The notes: generated from the sequence alone by a model not told the origin. Counted from the stretch's first letter, positions 34,652-44,327 are shown. The stretch is DNA of 64,000 bases from BAIKAL-G1 sp943370385 (GCA_943370385.1 CALRQT020000001.1:186001-250000); one strand, 5' to 3'. A program made the numbers and translations.

Positions 34652-36127
34652 TTGGCCGTTTCCCCCTTGGCCCCTTCCCCGCTCACCGACCGGCTGCTGG
34701 GCAGCTGGCTGCGGTGCAAACGGCGGGCCTGGCTCGATCGCCATGGCGATCCCGCCGAGCGGATCTGGAGTGCCCACCGCAGTCTCCAGCTCGATGGCCA
34801 ACGCCGCAGTTTTTCCAGCCTGAGCCCGGAGCGGCCCCGCCATGGCCTGGCCGCCTGTGCGGCGGGTGCCGCCGCGGTGGTGGGGGTCAGGCTGGCCGGT
34901 GTCGGGCCCGCCGGCCTGGCCCTGGAGGCCCATCCCGCCCTGTTAGTGCGGGGCGCCGGCCAAAGCCGGTGGGGTGCCTATGCCTACCAACCCGTGCTGG
35001 CCCGCCAGGGCTACCGCCTCAGCCGCGAACCCCGCCTCACCCTCACCCTCTGGGGCCGCCTGCTCGGGGACGCCCAACAGGCGTCGGTTAGCCATGGGCT
35101 GGTGCTGGCGGGGGTGGGGGCCGGCCAGCAGCGGGAGTCCCTGGCCTTGGGCAGCAGCCTCCAGCACCAGCTCGATGAAAGCTTGCAGCGCCTGGCCGGC
35201 GACCTGGAGCGCTCCAGCCCACCGCCCCTGGTCAACGACCGCAAGAAATGCGTGCTGTGTAGCTGGCGCAGCCTCTGCGACCGCGAAGCCGCCGCCGAAG
35301 GGCACCTCAGTGAGGTGAGTGGCATTGGCGGCAAACGGCGCGAGTTGCTGCAGCAGCTGGGCCTGCAGCGCCTCGGCGACCTGGCTGCGGCCGATCCCCT
35401 GCAGCTGGCCGACGCCTTGGCCGTGCATGGCGAACAGCTGCGCGAGGTGGCAGCTGAGCTGATCACCCAGGCCCAGGTGCAGCAGGGCGGCCAGCCCCTG
35501 CGCCGCGACCCCAGCCCCGCCCTGCCGGACCTGGCCCAGGCCCCGGGGGTGCTGATTTACGACATCGAATCCGATCCCGACGCCCGCGACGACTTCCTCC
35601 ATGGCTTCCTGCGCCTCGGCCGCGATGGCGTTGGTGGCTGGCTCGATCCCAGCGAGGCCCCCTACCACCCCCTACTGGCCCTGCAGGAACAGGGGGAGGA
35701 GCGGCTGTGGCAGCGGCTGCGCCAGCTCCTGGAGAAGTGGCCCGATTGGCCGGTGCTCCACTACGGCGAAACCGAATCCCTGGCCCTGCTGCGCCTGGCC
35801 CAGCGCCAGGGGGCGTCGGAGGCGGAGCTGGCGGCCCTGCGCCGCCGCCTGATCGACCTGCACCAACGGATCCGCCGCTGCTGGTGGTTGCCGGTGTCCA
35901 GCTACGGCCTCAAGGCGGTGGCCAGCTGGCGGGGCTTCCGCTGGAGCCAGAAGGGGGTGGATGGGGCCCGGGCCCTGCTCTGGTGGCGCCAGTGGCGCCT
36001 GGGCTTCGGTGGCGCCCATGGCCGCGGCAGCCGCCACAGCCTGCGCCGCATCTTCACCTACAACCGCGACGACTGCCTGGCCACCTGGGCCGTGGCCCGC
36101 TGGCTCCTGGATGAGGACCAGGTTTAA
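34652..36127 (+). CDS. TM0106-type RecB-like putative nuclease
   Basis: 491 residues from a TTG at 34652; no ATG is available near the conserved start. Cys22 (LRCKRRAWLD) and the later CVLCSWRSLC cluster are the four-cysteine, probably iron-sulphur, frame of RecB/AddB-like nucleases. A helix-hairpin-helix-like segment (VSGIGGKRRELLQQLGLQRLGDL) follows, then a RNase H-like region (LIYDIESDPDARDDF to FTYNRDDCLATWAV) with DEDD-type acidic residues. Members of this family are uncharacterised. A DNA-processing role is an inference. Confidence 0.75.
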   Translation: MAVSPLAPSPLTDRLLGSWLRCKRRAWLDRHGDPAERIWSAHRSLQLDGQRRSFSSLSPERPRHGLAACAAGAAAVVGVRLAGVGPAGLALEAHPALLVRGAGQSRWGAYAYQPVLARQGYRLSREPRLTLTLWGRLLGDAQQASVSHGLVLAGVGAGQQRESLALGSSLQHQLDESLQRLAGDLERSSPPPLVNDRKKCVLCSWRSLCDREAAAEGHLSEVSGIGGKRRELLQQLGLQRLGDLAAADPLQLADALAVHGEQLREVAAELITQAQVQQGGQPLRRDPSPALPDLAQAPGVLIYDIESDPDARDDFLHGFLRLGRDGVGGWLDPSEAPYHPLLALQEQGEERLWQRLRQLLEKWPDWPVLHYGETESLALLRLAQRQGASEAELAALRRRLIDLHQRIRRCWWLPVSSYGLKAVASWRGFRWSQKGVDGARALLWWRQWRLGFGGAHGRGSRHSLRRIFTYNRDDCLATWAVARWLLDEDQV

Positions 36128-36164
36128 ATCTGAGCACCGGGCTCCAGGGGCCTAAGCGGGCTCC

Positions 36165-37187
36165 CTAGGCCCCCTTGCCCGCCCCCACCGGCGGCGCCTC
36201 GAAGGCCGCCGGGGTGCTGATCTCCAGGGCCCGCCCGCCGGCCAGCAGGTGGGTTTCGGCCAGGGTCGAGCGGCGCACCAGGGCCAGGCCCACCACCACT
36301 GTCCCCGCAGGCTCCGGCGCGGGCAGGGGCAGCACGGAGGTGATCACCCCGGCCCGTTCGCCGGCGGCGGTCACCAGTCCCGTGCCCGGGCTGGGGGGCT
36401 CGCTGTCTGGGGGGCTTCCAGGGGGAGTTCCCGTTGCGTCGGCCCGCCAGATCCAGCGCCGCAGCTGCTGTTTGACGCCGTCGTAGGTGGCGAGCTTGGC
36501 CAGGGTTTCCTGGCCCACGTAGCAGCCCTTGCTGAGGCTCACCCAGCCGGCCAGGCCCAGCTCGAAGGGATTGCAGCCGTCGTTGAGTTCGCCGGGGGCG
36601 GCGGGGAAGCCCTGGCCCAGGCGCCACTGCTCCCAGGCTGCGGGGTCCAGGGGGGTCAGGTCATCGAGCCAGGCCGGCCGTTCGTCGCCGGACCGCAGCA
36701 CAAGGGCCGGGCTGCCCGCCGTTCCGCCCAGGCTCACCTCGGGCTGGAGCAGGAGGCCAGCCCCTCCTGGCAACGGCTGCCACTGGCCCGATGCGCCGCT
36801 GACAAGCCCTGGGGGCAGCGGCCCCGCCAGGCGCACAAGGCTTGCGGGTTGCGGTGGGTCCAGCCGCACCCGATCGGCAGGAAACAGCACCCGATCGAGG
36901 CCCTGGTGGATGGCGGCGCCCTCGCCCTCCAGCACCACCAGGTCCAGGCCCGTGCCATCCACCAGGGCCAGGGCCAGGCCGCGTAGGCGGGCCGTTGGTG
37001 TGATCAGGCAGGTGGCCAGGCAGGTCCCGGGCGCCGCCGTTTCAATCGCCTGGCTGCTCTGGCCATGCAAGAAGCGCTTGCTATCGGGTCCTTCCAGCCG
37101 GATCAGGCTCACCGGGCTGGTCCAGTAGGCCGGGCTAGCGGGGCCACCCCAGGGATCGCGATTGGGGAGTGCTTGGGTGCTGCTCAT
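36165..37187 (-). CDS. YgfZ/GcvT-family iron-sulphur maturation protein
   Basis: 340 residues. The folate-binding GcvT-like N-terminal domain is followed by the family signature K-G-C-Y-V-G-Q-E with its invariant Cys, in LSKGCYVGQETLAKLATYDGV. The family supports folate-dependent repair or synthesis of Fe-S enzymes and the MiaB tRNA modification step in E. coli. The start codon overlaps the pyrE stop in an ATGA arrangement (37184-37187). Confidence 0.88.
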   Translation of the reverse strand: MSSTQALPNRDPWGGPASPAYWTSPVSLIRLEGPDSKRFLHGQSSQAIETAAPGTCLATCLITPTARLRGLALALVDGTGLDLVVLEGEGAAIHQGLDRVLFPADRVRLDPPQPASLVRLAGPLPPGLVSGASGQWQPLPGGAGLLLQPEVSLGGTAGSPALVLRSGDERPAWLDDLTPLDPAAWEQWRLGQGFPAAPGELNDGCNPFELGLAGWVSLSKGCYVGQETLAKLATYDGVKQQLRRWIWRADATGTPPGSPPDSEPPSPGTGLVTAAGERAGVITSVLPLPAPEPAGTVVVGLALVRRSTLAETHLLAGGRALEISTPAAFEAPPVGAGKGA

Positions 37188-37774
37188 GGCTGCTGGCGGG
37201 CCGCACTGGTGGCGGCCACCTCCTCCAGCAGGAACAGGCTCACCAACTCCAGGCCGGCGGCGGCCATGGCCGCCTCGCCCCCTTCCTGGCGATCCACGAT
37301 CGTCACCACCCGGTTCACCGTGTAGCCGGCCTGGCGCAGCTGGGTCACGGCCTTGAGCGAGGAGCCGCCGGTGGTCACCACGTCTTCCAACACGGTGATG
37401 GTGGCGCCGGGTTCGGGCAGGGGCCCCTCCAGCCAGGCGCCGGTGCCGTGGCCCTTGGCCTCCTTGCGCACGATCAGGGCATCCAGCGGGCGGCCGGCCA
37501 GGGCCGCCGCCTGGGCCACGCCGCTCACCAGGGGATCGGCCCCCAGGGTGAGTCCGGCCACGGCCACCGCCTCGGGCTCCACCAGCTCCAGCATCCGGAC
37601 CGCCAGCAGGGCCAGCCCTTCGCCGCTGAGGCTCACCGGTTTGCAGTTCACGTAGTGGTTGCTGCTGCGGCCCGAGGCCAGGGTGAATTGGCCATGGCGG
37701 TAGGCCCGTTCGGCCAGTCGATCGAGCAGGCGCTGGCGTTGTTCGGGGGCTGTGCTGGGAAGGAGGGGCGCCAT
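37184..37774 (-). CDS. pyrE: Orotate phosphoribosyltransferase
   Basis: 196 residues. The PRPP-binding loop ITVLEDVVTTGGSSLKAV is intact, and FTLASGRSSNHYVNCKPVSL is the conserved orotate-side start. It converts orotate to OMP in pyrimidine synthesis. It is the first gene of a two-gene unit with the YgfZ-like gene. Confidence 0.94.
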   Translation of the reverse strand: MAPLLPSTAPEQRQRLLDRLAERAYRHGQFTLASGRSSNHYVNCKPVSLSGEGLALLAVRMLELVEPEAVAVAGLTLGADPLVSGVAQAAALAGRPLDALIVRKEAKGHGTGAWLEGPLPEPGATITVLEDVVTTGGSSLKAVTQLRQAGYTVNRVVTIVDRQEGGEAAMAAAGLELVSLFLLEEVAATSAARQQP

Positions 37775-37847
37775 GGATGGTTGCCTTTGGTGGCTGGCCT
37801 TTTCAGGGGTGTTTGATTAGTTTGCTGCTTAATCCTGCGTCGTACCG

Positions 37848-38468
37848 ATGGCCCGCTCCCTAGGCCCAAGCCATGGGCAATCCGCCGGCCATGGCCAGGA
37901 TTGGTCCCTCACCCTGACACTCCTCGCTCCCGTGCTCGGGTCTGCCCTGGCCCTGGCCCCCCCAGCCCCGGCCCTAGCTGGCCCGGTGGTTTGCGTCAGT
38001 TCCCTGGAAGCCCCCCTGCCAGTGCAGGGGGCAGCCGCGAAGGCACCGTCCTCCCTGTCGCCGGTGGTGGTCACCCGTTGCGGTCCCGTCGTCACCACGC
38101 CCCAGCTGGTGGAGCGCCGCACCTACACCTGGACGGCGCCCTTCGCCCAGGGGGTGGACCTGGTCCACCAATTCACCGATGTGCTGGGCATTGCCGTGGC
38201 CGGGCGTGATGGCAACACGGTGATGGGACTTGGCTTCCCCGACCAGACCCTGATCTGGGATGCCACGGCGATCGAGGCGACGAATCGGCTCTTGCTGGAT
38301 GCCCAGTCAAATCCGATGCCCCTGCGAACCGCCGATGTGTTCAACGGCTACTGCTCCGGCCTGGCCCAGGGTGGCTGTGGCCTGCCCCAGGCCATGGAGT
38401 CGCCGGCGCCTTCCCCCCGGGCGATGGGTCCAGCTCCTGCTCCAGGCCCCGTGCGGGGCCTTTGGTAG
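37848..38468 (+). CDS. Secreted hypothetical protein with signal peptide
   Basis: 206 residues. A hydrophobic signal peptide (SLTLTLLAPVLGSALALAPP) ends in ALA-G near residue 44. The mature part has paired cysteines (CVSSLEAP, TRCGPVV, YCSGLAQGGCG) and a conserved-looking core (ERRTYTWTAPFAQGVDLVHQ, GLGFPDQTLIWDATAIEATN). I associate this pattern with a small secreted family of picocyanobacteria of unknown function. The Pro-rich C-terminus is low-complexity. It is followed by tRNA-Met. Confidence 0.65.
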   Translation: MARSLGPSHGQSAGHGQDWSLTLTLLAPVLGSALALAPPAPALAGPVVCVSSLEAPLPVQGAAAKAPSSLSPVVVTRCGPVVTTPQLVERRTYTWTAPFAQGVDLVHQFTDVLGIAVAGRDGNTVMGLGFPDQTLIWDATAIEATNRLLLDAQSNPMPLRTADVFNGYCSGLAQGGCGLPQAMESPAPSPRAMGPAPAPGPVRGLW

Positions 38469-38509
38469 GCCACCATGCCTAGGGCGACCCTGCTGGGACG
38501 CCCCATGTC

Positions 38510-38582
38510 GGGGGTCTAGCAATCTGGTGAATGCAGCGAACTCATAATTCGCCTTAGCCGGGTTCGATCCCCGGGACCCCCA
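38510..38582 (+). tRNA. tRNA-Met (anticodon CAT), elongator type
   Basis: A full cloverleaf: acceptor GGGGGTC / GACCCCC (38510-38516 / 38575-38581) with discriminator A. The anticodon stem is GCGAA/TTCGC with loop CTCATAA (anticodon CAT at 38543-38545), the T arm is CCGGG-TTCGATC-CCCGG. The three consecutive G-C pairs of initiator tRNA are absent from the anticodon stem, so this is elongator Met or, less likely, a lysidine-modified tRNA-Ile. No CCA is encoded. Confidence 0.93.
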
Positions 38583-38597
38583 TCCAGAGCCCGATCC

Positions 38598-39866
38598 ATG
38601 CGCTACCTGGCCCTGGCGGCATTACTTGCCCTGCTGGCTTTCTTTGCTGCAGGCGAATTTGCCCTGATCCACCTGCGCCCCAGCCGGGTGCAGCTCCTGG
38701 CCGCCGATGGCCACCGCGGCGCCCGCTCCGTTGCCCGCTTGCAACACCGGCTGCGCCGGGCCCTGGTGGCGACCCAGCTGGGGGCGGCCCTGGCCCTGGT
38801 GGCCCTGGGCTGGGCCGGCCGCGGTGTGGCGGTGCGCTGGGATCCAGCCGCCCAACGGCCCTGGATCGACCTGGGGGTGTTTCTGGTGCTGGTGGTGCTG
38901 GCCACCCTGCTGGGCGGGCTGGTGCCCAAGGCCTGGGTGCTGCACCGCCCGGAAGCTTCGGCCCTGCGGCTGGCCCCCCTGCTCGAGGCGGTGAATGCCA
39001 CCCTCGGGCCCCTGCTCATGCTGCTCGAACGTCTCGGCGATGGCTTGCTGCGGCTGCTGGGCCTGCCGCGCAACTGGGATGAGCTGGTGCCCGCCCTCTC
39101 GGCCGGCGAGCTGGAAACCCTGATCGAGTCCAACAGCGTCACCGGCTTGATGCCCGATGAGCGCAGCATCCTCGAGGGCCTGTTCGCCCTGCGCGATACC
39201 CAGGTGCGCGAGGTGATGGTGCCCCGCAACGGCATGGTCACCCTGCCCTTGGGGGTGCGCTTCGCCGAAATGATGGAGGCGGTGCATGCCACCCACCACG
39301 CCCGCTTCCCGGTGATCGGCCAGTCCCTCGATGACGTGCGCGGCATGCTCGACCTGCGGCGCTTAGCCGAACCGATCGCGAGGGGCCTACTCCAGAGCGA
39401 CACGCCCCTGGCCCCCTACATCAGCCCGGTGGCCCGGGTTCAGGAAACCGCCTCGCTCGCTGACCTGTTGCCGGTGATTCGCAGTGGCCAACCGCTCTTG
39501 GTGGTGGTGGATGAACACGGCGGCACCGAAGGTTTGGTCACCGTGGCCGATCTCACCAACGAAATCGTCGGCGATGGCGCCGATGCCGAGAGTGCCGATG
39601 ACGACCTGCAGCAGCTGCGCGATGACAGCTGGTTGGTGGCGGGCGATTTGGAAATCGCCGAACTCAACCGCCAACTTCTCTTCAACCTGCCGGAGGCCGA
39701 TGGCCACCACACCCTGGCGGGCTTTTTGCTCGAGCGGCTGCAGCACATCCCAGCCCCAGGCGAGAGTTTGCGCTGGCAAGGCCACCAGTTCGTGATCGTG
39801 GCCATGGATGGGCCGCGCATCGAACGGGTCCAGATCACCGCCCGCGGCCGCGAGCCGGCCAGCTGA
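38598..39866 (+). CDS. CNNM/CorC-type membrane protein with CBS pair (hemolysin-like)
   Basis: 422 residues: a DUF21/CNNM membrane region (residues 1 to about 150, three or four helices), then the CBS pair (LRDTQVREVMVPRNGMVTLP, HARFPVIGQSLDDVRGML, GQPLLVVVDEHGGTEGLVTV) and a C-terminal CorC/HlyC domain (DDSWLVAGDLEIAELNRQL, TLAGFLLERLQHIP). The family is linked to Mg/Na transport or efflux. It starts 15 bp after tRNA-Met. Confidence 0.9.
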   Translation: MRYLALAALLALLAFFAAGEFALIHLRPSRVQLLAADGHRGARSVARLQHRLRRALVATQLGAALALVALGWAGRGVAVRWDPAAQRPWIDLGVFLVLVVLATLLGGLVPKAWVLHRPEASALRLAPLLEAVNATLGPLLMLLERLGDGLLRLLGLPRNWDELVPALSAGELETLIESNSVTGLMPDERSILEGLFALRDTQVREVMVPRNGMVTLPLGVRFAEMMEAVHATHHARFPVIGQSLDDVRGMLDLRRLAEPIARGLLQSDTPLAPYISPVARVQETASLADLLPVIRSGQPLLVVVDEHGGTEGLVTVADLTNEIVGDGADAESADDDLQQLRDDSWLVAGDLEIAELNRQLLFNLPEADGHHTLAGFLLERLQHIPAPGESLRWQGHQFVIVAMDGPRIERVQITARGREPAS

Positions 39867-39950
39867 TCGTCGATAATTGCGGCGCTGGCTCTAGGGACTG
39901 CCTCCGCTGTTCCCCCGGCTGCCGTGACCTTCAACCCCGACCCCAGCGCC

Positions 39951-40943
39951 ATGAAGCCCGTCCGCGTTGGCGTCATCGGTATCGGCAACATGGGTTGGCA
40001 CCACGCCCGGGTGCTGAGCCTGCTGCGCGATGCCGAACTGATTGGTGTGGCCGATCCCGATGCGGAGCGCGGCCAGCTCGCCGTTGAGCAGTTTGGATGC
40101 CGCTGGTTTCCGTCCTACACCGACCTGCTGCAGGAGGTGGAGGCGGTCTGCATCGCCGTGCCGACCCTGCTGCACCACCGCGTCGGCATGGCCTGCCTGC
40201 AGGCGGGCGTGCATGTGCTGATTGAAAAGCCGATCGCCGCCAGCCAGGAGGAAGCCGCCGACCTGATCCGGGCAGCGGAAGGCTCCGCCCGGCTGCTGCA
40301 GGTGGGCCACATCGAACGCTTTAACCCCGCCTTCCGCGAACTCACCAAGGTGGTGGCCAATGAACAGGTGGTGGTGCTAGAGGCAAGGCGCCACAGCCCC
40401 AATGGCGACCGGGCCAACGATGTGTCGGTGGTGCTGGATCTGATGATCCATGACATCGATCTGGTGCTGGAACTGGCGGCAGCTCCGGTGGTGCAGCTGG
40501 CGGCCGCCGGCGGCCGCAGTGGCGATGGCCCGATCGACTACGTCAACGCCACCCTGGGCTTTGCCAATGGGGTGGTGGCCAGCCTCACGGCCAGCAAGAT
40601 GGCCCATCGCAAGATCCGCAGCCTCAGCGCCCACTGCCGCGACAGCCTGGTCGAAACCGATTTCCTCAACCGCAGCCTGCACATCCACCGGCGCACCCAC
40701 CAGTCGGTGTCTGCCGACCACGGGGAATTGCTCTATCGCAACGACGGCTTCATCGAAGAGGTGAGCACCACCTCGATCGAGCCCCTCTACGCCGAATTAG
40801 AGCACTTTCTCCAATGCGTGCGCGGCCGTGAGATTCCCGCCGTGGATGGCCTGCAGGCCTCTAGAGCCCTCCAGCTCGCCGACCTAATTGAGCAGTGTGT
40901 TGAGCAGCCCAACATCTGCATGACCCTGAGCTCCCCGATCTGA
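39951..40943 (+). CDS. Gfo/Idh/MocA-family oxidoreductase (sugar dehydrogenase)
   Basis: 330 residues from the ATG at 39951; a GTG nine codons upstream (39924) is the alternative. The Rossmann motif VGVIGIGNMGWHHARVL, the catalytic Lys in HVLIEKPIAAS and HIERFNPAF are clear. It resembles UDP-sugar 3-dehydrogenases of the WbpB type, which pair with DegT aminotransferases like the one at 26400-27617. The last 60 bp overlap the 3' end of the convergent large GH15-like gene. Confidence 0.88.
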   Translation: MKPVRVGVIGIGNMGWHHARVLSLLRDAELIGVADPDAERGQLAVEQFGCRWFPSYTDLLQEVEAVCIAVPTLLHHRVGMACLQAGVHVLIEKPIAASQEEAADLIRAAEGSARLLQVGHIERFNPAFRELTKVVANEQVVVLEARRHSPNGDRANDVSVVLDLMIHDIDLVLELAAAPVVQLAAAGGRSGDGPIDYVNATLGFANGVVASLTASKMAHRKIRSLSAHCRDSLVETDFLNRSLHIHRRTHQSVSADHGELLYRNDGFIEEVSTTSIEPLYAELEHFLQCVRGREIPAVDGLQASRALQLADLIEQCVEQPNICMTLSSPI

Positions 40944-43900
40944 GTCCTGGCTGCCACCGGCATCCGGGCTACCGCCGGCATCGGGCCCAGCCCCTGGGTC
41001 TGCGTTGTCAAGCTCGTCGACCTCGTCGGCCATGGTGAGCCCGCCTTCGGCCAATTCCTTGAGGGCGAGCAGTTGCCAGCGCCGGCATTGGCCCGGTGAG
41101 GAGATATAGAAGCGGTCCCAGGCCTCGGCTTTGTGTTGGCCGTACAGGGCACTGGCAATTTCAGGGTGTTCCTGTTGCCAGCCCACCCGCACGGCATGTC
41201 CGATCACCACATCGAGGGCCAGGTAGTCGTTGAAGCGCACGTCCGGGTTGGCGCCCACAAAGGCCACCAGGGTCAGCAGGGTTTCCGTGCAGAGCTGGCG
41301 ATATTCCGAGGCGTCGATTTTGCTGAGCAGGTGTTCCACCAGGCTGGCGAAATTGCGCTCGCCCGGGGTTTTTTCGCTGAGCAGGGGGCCGCTTTCCAGC
41401 CGGTTGCGGCGATCGAGCTTGTCGCCGATCACCAGGCCGCGGCAGTGGTGCAGGAGATCCCAGATGCCGGGATAGAAATCCCGGGGCACCTGCTGCAGGG
41501 CCCCGAGCCGCTGGCGGTGTTGCAGCCAGCCGCTGCCGCGGGGGAGCTCTTCGAGGGGGTCGGGCACATCCCAGCGCACCCGGCCGCTGACATGGAGCTG
41601 TTCCTTGCGTTGCAGGGTGGCCTTGGCATGCTCCACGTCGGTGAGCACGGCCCGCAGGCGGCGCCGGATCGCGTGGGGGGGCAGGCCGCAAAGGGCCTCG
41701 AAGGCTTCATCGGCGGCCAGGTCCCGTTCCGCCGCCAGTTCGCCAGTGAGCAGCAACAGCAACTGGCCCAGCTGCAGGGTGAGGCTGCCGCTGAGCAGGG
41801 CCGGCTCGAGCCGGGCCAGGCCATCGAGGGCCAGCAGCAGCTCCTGTTGCAGCATCCATTCGCGCCCGTCCACGCCGCTGAAGCGCTCGATCATGGCGGC
41901 GATCGCCTGGCTGCCCTGGGGCTGGCTAATTAGGGACTCGTGGGTGTAATTGCGGCCCACGATCACCTGCTTCTGGCGCACCAGCAGGTCGGTGAGGGCA
42001 TCTTCCAGTTGGGGATGCACCAGGCCGATCGTGCCGGCGCAGCGGCGCACCACGGTCCAGTCCCCCTGGGCCAGGCCGCGGCGGTAGATCTCCTCCACCA
42101 GCACCTGCAAGGACACGCTGTCGCCCACGGCTGGGCCCTGCAGCAGGGCCTGGGGGCCCAGGCGCCGGACCAGCTGCTCCAGCACCTCCGCCTGTTCGCC
42201 CAGGGCGGTGCTGCGCCAGAGCCGTTCGGCCAGATCGGGGATCGGGATCTCCTCGAGTTCCTGTTCTTCTGAGGCGGTCAGGGGCTGCTTGCTGGTGCTG
42301 GCCCGCAGCAGCGGTCGCCTGAGGGGACGGATGCTGCTGCTCGGTTGGGCCTGGGCGGGCAGGTCCACCCAGCCGGCCAGGTCCTGGAGCTCGTCCAGGC
42401 GACCCAGTTGCACCCGCACCCCCTCCAGCTGGCCGCTTTGCAGCTGGCTCCCCAGGCGCAGGATCGCCTCGGGCGTGCGTTGGAAGGGGCCTTCGGCCAC
42501 GGGGATCAGCAGCAGGGGCGGCTGGCTGTGGCGCCAGTGGCGCTGCAGCAGGCGCAGCTCAGCTCCCACCGCATCGGCCAACTGTTCCGGATCGTCAGAG
42601 AGGTAAAAGGTGCTCTCCTCCAGCACGGCCGCCAGGAACGCCAGCCGCTCGTCGCCGCAGCGATAGAGGCGGGCGGTGGCCATGGCTTCCATGCGCACGG
42701 CGGGATGGCCGCTGAGGCCCAACTTCGGGTTGGCCCCCACCGCCGCCATCCGTTCGCTGAGTTCCCGGGAGCTGGCGACCCGCAGGCCGTCGGGTTGGTC
42801 GGCGCCAGGGCCAGGCAGCGTCACAGGCAGCCCCTCTTGGGCCAGGGCCTCGGCAATGGCGGCGTTGGCCGGCACCAGGGCCACGAGCACCCGCTCGGCC
42901 CCCAGGGGGCTGGCCAGGCGCCGGCCGCAGGGGTCCAGGTCTTCGGCCAGCAGCAGACCCTGCAGCATCAGGTCCCCTAGCCAGGAGAGGCTCTGGGTCC
43001 AGAGCAGGGGCACATTCGGGTTGGCGATCCGCACCTGGCTGCCGGGCTGGCGCCGTTCGGCCGGGATCGCCGCTTCCGGCACCAGGTAGAGCTCGGGCAG
43101 CAGCGGCACCCCCTCCACATCCACGGCCAGGCGGTCGAGCTGGTCACGCCAGGTCCAGGCTTCCTGCCAGCGCCCTTCGCAGCAGGCCGTCACCAGCTCA
43201 TAGGCGATGAACAGGGGCCATTCGCATTCGATGCTCTCGAACTGGGCCAACTCCTCGCGCTGGTAGTGGAGCCGCGTGTGGTCCTCGATCACGGTCTGGT
43301 GACCATCGCGGCGGAAGCGCTTGTAGCCGTAGGGGCCGCCCAGGTCCTGGCGGATCTTGTGGCGGGTGCGCTGCACCAGGGATGGGCTGTCCACCGCCCA
43401 GGCCGGGTAGCCGATCACCGCCAGGCAGGCGCTGTCCACCTCCTTGCTGGCGGATTCCCGGGGCAACAGGCTGCGCAGGGCCCGCCGCAGGCGCACGATC
43501 GCATCGTGGGGAATCAGCAGCTGGCAGCGGCCGTCGCCATGGGGGCCATAGAGGTCGAGGCCCTCGAGGGCTTCGAGGGCCGCCTTCACCAGGCCGATCG
43601 AGCTGGCATTGCGCTCCGGCAGGCCGTGGTTGCCCTTGTCGCCTCGCTCCCAGATGCCGTAGTCCGCCACCCGGTAGGCGCGGCTCACGTAGTACACGAG
43701 GTTCTGGAGGAAGTCGCGCTCGTGGCTGGTCTGCACCACCACCAGGCCCGAGCGGGTCAGCTGGGCCAGTTGCAGCAGGAAGAGGGCCGTGGCATCCAGC
43801 TGTAGGTGGCCCCAGCCGTCATCGGCCACCACCGGATCGCCGCTGGCGGTGTCGAACTTGGCGTGGATCGCATCGAGGGGCGCCAGGCTGGTTTTGAAGC

Positions 43901-44327
43901 GCTCCACCTTGGCGCCCTGGCGCAACATCGCCGCCAGCAGGCCGCGCATCAACTGCAACACCCGTTGGTCGAGCTCGAAGGCCCGGGTGTCGTGGCCGCC
44001 CAGGCGCCGGTAGGCCAGGGCCAGCCCCCAGACGCACTGAATCGAATAGACGCAGTCCCGCACCCAGGCATCGCCGTAGTTGCCATGCACCGTGTGGGCG
44101 GTGCTGGCCGGCAGCAGGCCGCTGATCGGGTGCTGGCGGGCCAGCACCACGGCCTCGATCTGGGCATCGAGCGCCTGCAGGGTTTGCAGGGCCTCGGCCG
44201 GATCCAGCTGCAGGGGGGCCTGGCGGGCGCCGGCGTTGGCCTGGGTGCTGCACTCCAGCTCGGACGGGGCCGGGGTTCCGGATGCGGGCGAGGAGACCAT
44301 GCCGGCGGGGTCCAGGGCAAGGGCCAT
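40884..44327 (-). CDS. Very large GH15/phosphorylase-kinase alpha-like protein
   Basis: 1147 residues from the ATG at 44327, which has GGGAGAG upstream. The N-terminal half is an (alpha/alpha)6 glucoamylase-like domain: HTVHGNYGDAWVRDCVYSIQ, DDGWGHLQLDATALFLLQ, YGIWERGDKGNHGLPERNAS. The C-terminal half matches the long helical region of phosphorylase b kinase regulatory subunits (ELPRGSGWLQHRQRLGALQQ, CTETLLTLVAFVGANPDVRF). The combination is a known cyanobacterial family of unknown substrate, probably tied to glycogen or glucan metabolism. The Gly/Asp-rich tail overlaps the convergent dehydrogenase gene by 60 bp. Confidence 0.82.
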   Translation of the reverse strand: MALALDPAGMVSSPASGTPAPSELECSTQANAGARQAPLQLDPAEALQTLQALDAQIEAVVLARQHPISGLLPASTAHTVHGNYGDAWVRDCVYSIQCVWGLALAYRRLGGHDTRAFELDQRVLQLMRGLLAAMLRQGAKVERFKTSLAPLDAIHAKFDTASGDPVVADDGWGHLQLDATALFLLQLAQLTRSGLVVVQTSHERDFLQNLVYYVSRAYRVADYGIWERGDKGNHGLPERNASSIGLVKAALEALEGLDLYGPHGDGRCQLLIPHDAIVRLRRALRSLLPRESASKEVDSACLAVIGYPAWAVDSPSLVQRTRHKIRQDLGGPYGYKRFRRDGHQTVIEDHTRLHYQREELAQFESIECEWPLFIAYELVTACCEGRWQEAWTWRDQLDRLAVDVEGVPLLPELYLVPEAAIPAERRQPGSQVRIANPNVPLLWTQSLSWLGDLMLQGLLLAEDLDPCGRRLASPLGAERVLVALVPANAAIAEALAQEGLPVTLPGPGADQPDGLRVASSRELSERMAAVGANPKLGLSGHPAVRMEAMATARLYRCGDERLAFLAAVLEESTFYLSDDPEQLADAVGAELRLLQRHWRHSQPPLLLIPVAEGPFQRTPEAILRLGSQLQSGQLEGVRVQLGRLDELQDLAGWVDLPAQAQPSSSIRPLRRPLLRASTSKQPLTASEEQELEEIPIPDLAERLWRSTALGEQAEVLEQLVRRLGPQALLQGPAVGDSVSLQVLVEEIYRRGLAQGDWTVVRRCAGTIGLVHPQLEDALTDLLVRQKQVIVGRNYTHESLISQPQGSQAIAAMIERFSGVDGREWMLQQELLLALDGLARLEPALLSGSLTLQLGQLLLLLTGELAAERDLAADEAFEALCGLPPHAIRRRLRAVLTDVEHAKATLQRKEQLHVSGRVRWDVPDPLEELPRGSGWLQHRQRLGALQQVPRDFYPGIWDLLHHCRGLVIGDKLDRRNRLESGPLLSEKTPGERNFASLVEHLLSKIDASEYRQLCTETLLTLVAFVGANPDVRFNDYLALDVVIGHAVRVGWQQEHPEIASALYGQHKAEAWDRFYISSPGQCRRWQLLALKELAEGGLTMADEVDELDNADPGAGPDAGGSPDAGGSQDSDRGAQGHADVGLLNTLLN

